Shown piece by piece: positions 58,495-64,000 of a stretch of DNA of 64,000 nt; the first letter of the stretch is position 1; each line of letters starts with the position of its first letter. The position numbers were made by a program, and so were the translations under genes. The notes beneath the pieces were generated by a model. That model saw only the letters and a list, made by a program, of their open reading frames with translations, did no database searches and was not told where the DNA came from. The DNA is from Methanobrevibacter sp. (lineage in GTDB: Archaea > Methanobacteriota > Methanobacteria > Methanobacteriales > Methanobacteriaceae): the NCBI RefSeq assembly GCF_017468685.1, contig NZ_JAFUHT010000054.1, positions 1 to 64,000 on the forward strand, given 5' to 3'.

Positions 58495-60012
58495 ATGAAT
58501 GAAAGGGTTAACGAAAATTCTTGGATTCCATTAATAGTTGTGGCTTGTGCTTCTTTTATTATAGTATTGGACTCTTTATTCATGAATGTTAGCATTTCTC
58601 ACGTTGTTAGTGATTTGAATACTGATGTTAGTACTATTCAAATGCTTGTTTCGTTTAATACTCTTATTACGGCTGCGTTGATACTGCTCAGTACCAAACT
58701 TCAGGATATAGTTGGTAAAAGGAAACTGTTTTTAATTGGTGCTGCACTTTTTGGTATCGGCATATTTACTGCAGTAATGAGTTCAAGTGTTATAATGTTT
58801 TTTGTCGGATGGTCGGCGATTAAAGGTGTTGCAGGGGCATTAATGCTACCTGCCATAGTTTCAATAATAAGCGGAACATATTCCGGCAAAATGCGTACAA
58901 TTGCTTTGGCAACTCTAGGGATAGTGGCAGGACTTGCAGATACTTTTGCTCCACTCCTTGGAGGAGTTATTACAACTTATTTCAGCTGGAGATATACTTT
59001 TGCATTTGAATTAATATTCATTTTATTTATTTTAGTAATGCAAAATAAAATACCTAATTTTAAACCTACTGAATCTAAAAACGATTTGGATATTGTTGGT
59101 GCCATAATTTCCAGTATAGGACTTGTTTTGCTTGTGCTTGGTATTTTGACTTTGACTAAGGATGTTACTACAAGTATTGTCGAGATGATTTTTGGATTAA
59201 TAGTTTTGGCAATCTTTGTATGGTATGAACTTAAAAGAAAAAGGTCAGGCAAGGTGCCATTGCTTGATGTTGAGTTATTCAGAGACAAAAATCTGCGTTT
59301 GGGTACATCTATCAAGTTATTATATAATATTATAATCTCTGGAACATTTTTTGTATTGGTTCTGTTTTTCCAAAGTGTATTGCAGTTAAATCCATTCGAT
59401 ACGGGTGTGGCTTCACTTCCGTTCACTGTGGCTCTGCTTATTTTTTCACTGTTCGCTCCAAAATTAATTGGAAAACTGAATCATAAGAAACTCATAGCAA
59501 TAGGATGTATAATATCTATTGTTGGATGTCTGATTTTAAGTTATCAATTTAGATTAAATATATCAATGATGGGATTAATTCCTGGACTGTTTTTACTTGG
59601 GGCAGGAATTGGTTTCATGCTGGCTTTAGGTTCGGATGTTGCATTATTCGATATTCCTGCTGAAAGCCAAAATAACGCATCTGGTATTCTTACAACTGGT
59701 GAGACATTAGGTTCATCAATGGGTACTGCAATTATTGGAATAATTCTGATTCTTGGAGTTATTGGAGGTATTAGTACTGCAGTCGATACCTATGCGCCTG
59801 CTTATTCAGGAGACGAGCAATTCCATCAGGAGGTCTATGATTACTTCCAAAAATTAGATACTTTAGAAGGACAAGACAGTGTTGTTGTAAATACTGCCGA
59901 TATAATTATTCAGAGTGCAATGGCCTCTGTAATGATGGCATTGGCCATAGTGTTTGGAGTTATTTTAATTCTAACGCTGAGGATAAAAGATAAAAATATT
60001 AAAAAACATTGA
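58495..60012 (+). CDS. MFS transporter of the DHA2 (EmrB/QacA) type
   Basis: 505 residues with 14 predicted membrane helices, the DHA2 count. It opens VVACASFIIVLDSLFMNVSISHVVSDLNTDVSTIQMLVSFN; motif A is a variant LQDIVGKRKLFLIGA, and motif C is GLADTFAPLLGGVITTYFSWR. It likely exports drugs or other compounds with protons. It is the cargo between displaced DUF1848 ends 1 and 2 and ends in a hairpin terminator. Confidence 0.9.
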   Translation: MNERVNENSWIPLIVVACASFIIVLDSLFMNVSISHVVSDLNTDVSTIQMLVSFNTLITAALILLSTKLQDIVGKRKLFLIGAALFGIGIFTAVMSSSVIMFFVGWSAIKGVAGALMLPAIVSIISGTYSGKMRTIALATLGIVAGLADTFAPLLGGVITTYFSWRYTFAFELIFILFILVMQNKIPNFKPTESKNDLDIVGAIISSIGLVLLVLGILTLTKDVTTSIVEMIFGLIVLAIFVWYELKRKRSGKVPLLDVELFRDKNLRLGTSIKLLYNIIISGTFFVLVLFFQSVLQLNPFDTGVASLPFTVALLIFSLFAPKLIGKLNHKKLIAIGCIISIVGCLILSYQFRLNISMMGLIPGLFLLGAGIGFMLALGSDVALFDIPAESQNNASGILTTGETLGSSMGTAIIGIILILGVIGGISTAVDTYAPAYSGDEQFHQEVYDYFQKLDTLEGQDSVVVNTADIIIQSAMASVMMALAIVFGVILILTLRIKDKNIKKH

Positions 60013-60040
60013 GAGTTTATCTCTCACCTACTTTTTTTTT
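60010..60040 (+). terminator. Hairpin with T run on the stop codon of the MFS gene
   Basis: TGAGAG (60010-60015), loop TTTAT and CTCTCA (60021-60026), then nine T's from 60032. The TGA stop (60010-60012) is the start of the stem. Confidence 0.65.
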
Positions 60041-60137
60041 AATGGTTTGAGTGTTGGCAGAAATTATTGAGTTTTATTTTATTCCTTTTTTTCGTAATGT
60101 TGGAGCTAATTTTGCTTAATGTAGTGGATTATTTGAT

Positions 60138-60290
60138 GGTATTGTGCTAAACAGTAACATGAATCATGTGAAAAGAATCAGAAGTTGCATAATTTGGATT
60201 CACCGTTATTGATGGTGAAGTTAAAGATGTGATGTTGTAAAGGAAATTAGAGAACCAAACTATTTTGATTCTCAAACTAGGTTGTTCTAG
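60138..60290 (+). pseudogene. Displaced 3' end of a DUF1848 gene (copy 2, decayed)
   Basis: About 153 bases align with the end of the intact gene, beginning at the same boundary (ATTG-TGCTAAACAGTAACATGAA against ATATTGCTATGCCAACAGTAACATGAA) and ending at TAG 60288-60290. Several single-base deletions break the frame. It is more decayed than copy 1. Confidence 0.75.
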
Positions 60291-60401
60291 AGCATAATAT
60301 GTTCTTTTTATTTATCTATTAACTTTGTGATAGTATGCCGTTCAGTATTCAACGAAAAAAACATAATCTCCATATCTAATGATCAACATAAATTCAAGAA
60401 A

Positions 60402-60412
60402 ATATGGAGATT
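60402..60412. repeat. Inverted repeat partner (11 bases) of 60365-60375
   Basis: AATCTCCATAT (60365-60375) and ATATGGAGATT (60402-60412) are perfect 11-base arms around 26 bases, between the second displaced DUF1848 end and a small broken gene. Its role is unknown. Confidence 0.45.
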
Positions 60413-60471
60413 TCTATCGTATCATCTTCATCATAAACTTTAATCTATTTATCTGATTTTAATGGATTTTT

Positions 60472-60632
60472 TTATGTTGGATATTTTTTATACAATTCCA
60501 TTGAAGGAATGAATAGGCCACATGTCACACAAAGTTCCTTATAATCAAAATCGTCATGTTCATTTGGATTTTGAGTATAACTCTTCCAAAATTACTTTCG
60601 CAATCCCTAGCTATTGCATGTAATTCTCTCAT
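60472..60632 (-). pseudogene. Small broken gene with a CxxC motif
   Basis: Starting at ATG 60632 the minus strand reads MRELHAIARDCESNFGRVILK, then after one frameshift PNEHDDFDYKELCVTCGLF and a stop at 60472. The two parts together give a protein of about 53 residues; 161 bases are not a multiple of three. Not recognised. It lies next to the ThiF-like gene, on the same strand, and may once have been its downstream partner. Confidence 0.35.
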
Positions 60633-60649
60633 ATTAATGACTAAAACAA

Positions 60650-61315
60650 TTATTTGTTGCTATTATCGTTTATATCTCTTAATAGTTTCAATGCATTCAT
60701 TGTAATGATTTTTGCAACTTCATCTAAAGTATATGGAGTCACTGGCTCGTTATCTCTAATCAATTTATTTGTTGTTAAGATTAAATGATTTTCAGTTATG
60801 CCTTGTGCTCTTAGTTCTTCAATGGCAGGGTTGTTGTTGTCGTATTCTGAAATATCTTTAAATTCGATATTTTCATCACCGAATCCGAATATTCCTGCGG
60901 TTCCAATAGTTTTTGCTCCTCTTTGATGTGCATGTTTAATTATCTCTGCAGCAGTAGGGATGGTATTTCCTCCTGCAAGGATTAAAATCACTATGTCTCC
61001 TTGAACCAAGTCAATATTTTCTTTGGTTATGTATTCGGTATGGCTTTCGATGTTTCTAAACTCTTCGGGATGTGTGCAGATTCTTTTTAAAAAATCGGTT
61101 TTATATTCTCCAATTTCCGCTCCTAAAAGTGTGAAAATCACGTCACCTCCTGAGACTTCTTGTCCGTCAAAAGCGCCAATAATCTTCGGTCCACCTCTAT
61201 GGGCTTGCATTAAGTTAATACCAATTCGCAATCCTAATCTTCCAACACCAATTAAATCAATTCTTCCTTTTGGAATTCTTGAGTCTTCAATCTTTTGAAT
61301 TTTGTCTTCAGTCAT
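60650..61315 (-). CDS. ThiF/UBA-like Rossmann-fold protein
   Basis: About 221 residues. The N-terminal Rossmann stretch DLIGVGRLGLRIGINLMQAHRGG is followed by KIIGAFDGQEVSGGDVIFTLLGAEIGEYKTDFLKRI, in the order found in ThiF/MoeB-like adenylating proteins, and ILILAGGNTIPTAAEIIKHAHQRGAKTIGTAGIFGFG. No zinc Cys pairs or catalytic Cys of E1 enzymes are seen, so it may bind nucleotide without activating a protein. The GTG at 61324 belongs to GGTGAT; ATG 61315 is the start. Confidence 0.65.
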   Translation of the reverse strand: MTEDKIQKIEDSRIPKGRIDLIGVGRLGLRIGINLMQAHRGGPKIIGAFDGQEVSGGDVIFTLLGAEIGEYKTDFLKRICTHPEEFRNIESHTEYITKENIDLVQGDIVILILAGGNTIPTAAEIIKHAHQRGAKTIGTAGIFGFGDENIEFKDISEYDNNNPAIEELRAQGITENHLILTTNKLIRDNEPVTPYTLDEVAKIITMNALKLLRDINDNSNK

Positions 61316-61324
61316 GTTTATCAC

Positions 61325-62036
61325 CTATTTGTAATACTTTATTTTAATTTGGTATTATTATATAACTATTGTTATATAAATTTTTCTATATCTCTTTTAA
61401 TCAATGACGTCTGTAAAATGAGTATTACATTGGAAAACATTTGCTCCAAACAAAAAAACAGAATTGAAAACCTAGTTCAAAAAACATTGACTCAATCCGG
61501 AAAAAGAACATTCAATATCAAACTAGTTGTTTTATAATGAATGTATTGCAAAGATTTGATTTTGAATCAATCGAAAGGCCAATTTTTTAAATCAACAGAG
61601 TTTTGAAAGAATCTTATTATGGGAATTCTGATTAATTTTAGGACAAGTTTGCTGAACAATCATGTTGGGCTGTATAACATCAAGCACAGCTATTTAGGAG
61701 AAGATAAAAGAAAGCCTAGATTTGATAGAATAAATACTTGCCTTGATCTTTTTGATGCATTTACTCCTGTAATTAAAGGTGCAACAATATTCTGGCACGA
61801 TGTATACACAAAAAAATTAATGTATGAAGTGTAATTTCAGTAATAAAAAGCAGATTAAATGGAATTAACTTCAGTAGGAGTACACAATTGTATAATAAAG
61901 AAACAAAACTTAAAAATGTATTATACAACAGTTATGGTGCCATACATGTATTTTCAGGAGATGGCTTTTACAATGTTGGAAAACAAATTCTCTCATGAAC
62001 AGAAAAACTTATTTTTCTCCTTTAATATGGAAAAGG
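61325..62036. other. Gene debris between displaced ends 2 and 3
   Basis: Short frames at 61418-61537 (39 codons, SITLENICSKQKNRIENLV...) and 61619-61834 (71 codons, PRFDRINTCLDLFDAFTPVIKGATIFWHD) look like coding remains, as does a frame near 61884-62000 on the plus strand. None has a convincing start with a ribosome-binding site. They appear to be fragments of lost genes. Confidence 0.35.
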
Positions 62037-62236
62037 TCACGGTTCATATAGTGGAACCGTATTTTTTGTAAGTTCTGCACTTATCTTTGACAGTTCGCTG
62101 ATGTCATCATCCATTGCGTTTTCAATCCAGCAGATTGTTTTTCAAAAAGAACTCTATGTATTTATTGGAGGCTATTTGATTTATTCCAATCCATTTTTTA
62201 TTTTTCTTGTTAAGTTCACTGATAGATAATTGACAT
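62037..62236 (-). pseudogene. Broken small gene (two frameshifts)
   Basis: On the minus strand from ATG 62236 the codons read MSIIY, then SELNKKNKKWIGINQIASNK with YIEFFLK, then TICWIENAMDDDISELSKIS, ending KNTVPLYEP and TGA at 62037-62039. Two frameshifts are needed. A hairpin (62039-62060) with a T run covers its end. No family recognised. Confidence 0.35.
62039..62068. terminator. Hairpin with T run
   Basis: ACGGTTC (62039-62045), eight bases, GAACCGT (62054-62060), then ATTTTTT. Typical terminator form, read on the plus strand; it would end a message from the debris region. Confidence 0.45.
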
Positions 62237-62396
62237 AAAAAATAAATTATAACTTGGATAATAATTTATTTATTCTATTATTAACAGATTAGAATATGAT
62301 AACATAAAAATTTAAATTAGTTTTTTTTTGATACAAAATTAATTCAAACATTATTTCAGATAAATATTTGATAATGATATTTTAAACATTAAAAAA
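62237..62396. other. AT-rich spacer
   Basis: Nothing coding seen. TATA-like stretches near 62270-62330 could serve the small Cys-rich gene. Confidence 0.3.
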
Positions 62397-62414
62397 ATGG
62401 AGGATTTGGATTTT

Positions 62415-62669
62415 ATGAATGATATAATATTTAACGACTGTGAATTCCGTTATATTGATGATAACGATGAATTAAGCTGTAAAAATAAACATGGTATGGA
62501 CATTGGTTGTGATAACTGTCAGGAAAATATTCATTTAAACTGTGATAATTTCAATCCTAAAAAGGATTTCTGCTTAAAATTCTTTAGAGGTAACATAAGT
62601 GAGTTAAAAGAATGTCAGGAAAAAACTGTATTTAATGACACTGACTTAAGCCGTAAATGGTCAAATTAA
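62415..62669 (+). CDS. Small Cys-rich protein
   Basis: About 84 residues from ATG 62415, preceded by GGAGG 11 bases upstream; a second ATG at 62397 would add six residues. It has seven Cys, including CDNC and CKNKHGMDIGC spacing, typical of a small zinc-binding protein. Family not recognised. Last intact gene before displaced end 3. Confidence 0.6.
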   Translation: MNDIIFNDCEFRYIDDNDELSCKNKHGMDIGCDNCQENIHLNCDNFNPKKDFCLKFFRGNISELKECQEKTVFNDTDLSRKWSN

Positions 62670-62934
62670 CCATAATATAAAAGGATTGTTTAATCTTGGA
62701 TAAACTTGATATTATCTATTTAAAAAACATTTAGAGAATTTTTTATTAGAAAACTTTTAAAAATTATAGGAATGTAGTACAAAGAGTTAATGTGGATAAA
62801 TGGTATTCCACATAACACTTTAGATTTATTATCCTCTTTATATATTTTTAATATTTCTTGCCAAGAGTTAGTGTCTGCTTTAAATCAGTAATTTAAATCC
62901 AATCAAGATTATCTTTGGGGTCTTATCCATTTTC

Positions 62935-63075
62935 ATAGTATGCCAATACTAATATGAAAATGGTCAAACGGAATCAGAATTGCATGATCCTGATTGGCGG
63001 TTGTTGATTGGTGAAGTTAAAGATGATGATTTTGTTAAAGAAATCTCAGAACACAGTTTCATTTATAATAAATAG
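62935..63075 (+). pseudogene. Displaced 3' end of a DUF1848 gene (copy 3, diverged)
   Basis: About 140 bases aligning with the intact gene from TATGCCAA on: YANTNMKMVKRNQ, one base lost, then LHDPDWRLLIGEVKDDDFVKEISEHSFIYNK and TAG (63073-63075). The ending differs from the other copies (FIYNK instead of SYIDTQ.KLF), so it came from another version of the gene. It begins within a few bases of the same boundary as copies 1 and 2. Confidence 0.75.
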
Positions 63076-63092
63076 ATTAATTTAATCATGTT

Positions 63093-63282
63093 AAATAGTT
63101 ATTAAAGTGAGGAGTAACTTCAATAACTATTTCAAGAGAGATATTTGTCTCAAATCTATGTATAAGAATAGGTGTATTAATTTCAATTTTGACAATAAAA
63201 ATTGTAATTTTGTTTAGATAGAGTAGTGTAAATAGCTATGTTAGGTAGCTATTTACGAGGTGGCTAATTTATAATTGAGCCA
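63093..63282 (+). repeat. Cluster of perfect hairpins
   Basis: Three inverted repeats within 190 bases: AAATAGTTATT (63093-63103) with AATAACTATTT (63122-63132); GTAAATAGCTA (63228-63238) with TAGCTATTTAC (63246-63256), seven-base loop; and TGGCTAATT with AATTGAGCCA (63261-63282). Smaller ones lie between. No T run of terminator length follows them all. Could be a structured RNA, a recombination site or stacked terminators. Confidence 0.5.
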
Positions 63283-63709
63283 TGACATATTTAAATCATC
63301 ATAAAACTATGATAATCTATAAAGTACTAAGTAGTAATAACCATATAAATATTATTAAAGTATTACTCAATGTAATTGGACTTATAATGGATATAAGTGT
63401 CTTAATATTTTTTTAATTAATTTTAAACATTAATAGATGTTTTATATTAAAAAATAATCATTTAAATTTTTTATTTTTTCTTCAGTATTAATTGCCGATA
63501 ATGTAAAAAATATATTAATTTTGAAACTGGCCATTGAGGAATCTTTGAATGTTAGATTTATTTCAGATTATGATTTATTTTTAAAAATAAGTGTTGTGGT
63601 TGGTAATTAATGGATTCTGTTTTGAAATGTAAAAAATAAATAGTAATACTTTTTTTAAAAATAATACTATTTATCAATTACTTTTTCTTAAAAAAATATT
63701 ATTATATAT
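63283..63709. other. AT-rich stretch with a gene remnant
   Basis: Mostly non-coding. A plus-strand frame of about 43 codons (SSVLIADNVKNILILKLAIE, near 63480-63610) ending TAA looks like the end of a lost gene. Nothing else is supported. Confidence 0.3.
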
Positions 63710-64000
63710 TCAAACTATTGTCAAAGCATTCGGAACCTTTTTCAAAATATTGTTTTTCACAGGAATCATGGTTGATGAAGCAATTGAGAAGTTTGCACTG
63801 TTTGCTGCAATCTTGTCATCTTTTTCAGCGATTATTGTTGCATCCAATTCATTTTGAAGGTTGTCAACAGTGTTTTTCAATACCCATTCATCAACATCTG
63901 AAATGATGATTTCATCAACGTATCTGTCCAGTTCATTTGCAATAACCCATGAAATGAATCTTCCACCATGCAATGAAACAGTATTTCCATCTGCAAGACC
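63710..64000 (-). CDS. C-terminal part of an unknown protein (partial)
   Basis: The frame is open on the minus strand from the window edge to a stop at 63710, at least 96 codons: GLADGNTVSLHGGRFISWVI near the edge, then DEIIISDVDEWVLKNTVDNL and SIASSTMIPVKNNILKKVPN. The internal ATG at 63973 is not the true start, since coding sequence continues upstream. Not recognised. Confidence 0.6.
   Translation of the reverse strand, partial: GLADGNTVSLHGGRFISWVIANELDRYVDEIIISDVDEWVLKNTVDNLQNELDATIIAEKDDKIAANSANFSIASSTMIPVKNNILKKVPNALTIV

Noticed and set aside
63710-63973. Complete 87-residue protein at the window end
   Set aside because: The frame continues without a stop to base 64000, so this is the end of a larger gene.

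Overview
The window reads as the chromosome of a methanogenic archaeon of the order Methanobacteriales, most likely a gut or rumen Methanobrevibacter. The basis for this: AT-rich DNA; archaeal TATA boxes; GGTGAT-type Shine-Dalgarno sites; an mtrH gene of methanogenesis; an F420H2-oxidase type flavodiiron protein; archaeosine transglycosylase, SRP19, S8e and archaeal HMG-CoA synthase; the small PolB2 subunit of the split family-B DNA polymerase typical of this order; and large secreted adhesin-like proteins with Ig-like repeats. Species identity cannot be fixed from the sequence alone.

Layout. 1-1260: end of an unknown gene, a gene-poor stretch, and a HEPN/MNT toxin-antitoxin pair on the minus strand. 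1475-3740: TrmB-type regulator, flavodiiron protein (oxygen defence) and a small acidic protein. 3850-6969: a secreted papain-like adhesin gene broken by one stop codon. 7024-14769: a block of membrane proteins (SpoIIM-like, several DUF4013-like, an ABC transporter of the MacB/FtsX kind), including a chimeric gene that joins the start of an HTH regulator to the back half of a DUF4013 protein. 14953-19991: hemB, a CitG-like gene, a TetR regulator with two palindromic operators followed by an acetyltransferase and a flavoprotein, and two more small redox or metal proteins. 20444-21382: a stand-alone mtrH. 22049-37992: housekeeping genes (pheS, exonuclease III, polB2, rps8e, hypE, a radical SAM protein, a DEAD-box helicase, a RecJ-like nuclease, srp19, hemD), a likely structured RNA, and a broken Cas4-like nuclease gene. 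38025-41235: a beta-helix surface protein and a sodium symporter. 42291-46454: purC-purS-purQ-cobA-glmS as one operon. 46816-48687: an Ig-repeat adhesin ending in a zinc-ribbon-like domain. 48677-55584: an MnmC-like methyltransferase, archaeosine tgtA, two tRNA-Gly genes, HMG-CoA synthase and thiolase.

The most unusual region is 55609-63076. An intact DUF1848 gene is followed by three displaced copies of only its 3' end (58147-58303, about 60138-60290, about 62935-63075). All start near the same point of the gene and are separated by cargo (a DUF4143 ATPase; an MFS exporter; a ThiF-like gene plus gene debris). The first displaced copy shares a 15-bp identical block with the intact gene exactly at the boundary. 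This is the signature expected if elements had repeatedly inserted into the 3' end of the DUF1848 gene, each restoring the reading frame and pushing the old end away. No integrase is visible in the window.

Two further themes recur. Strong hairpins, several followed by T-rich runs, sit on or near stop codons. Many genes have an in-frame GTG or TTG upstream whose bases are really part of the ribosome-binding site, so the downstream ATG is the better start.
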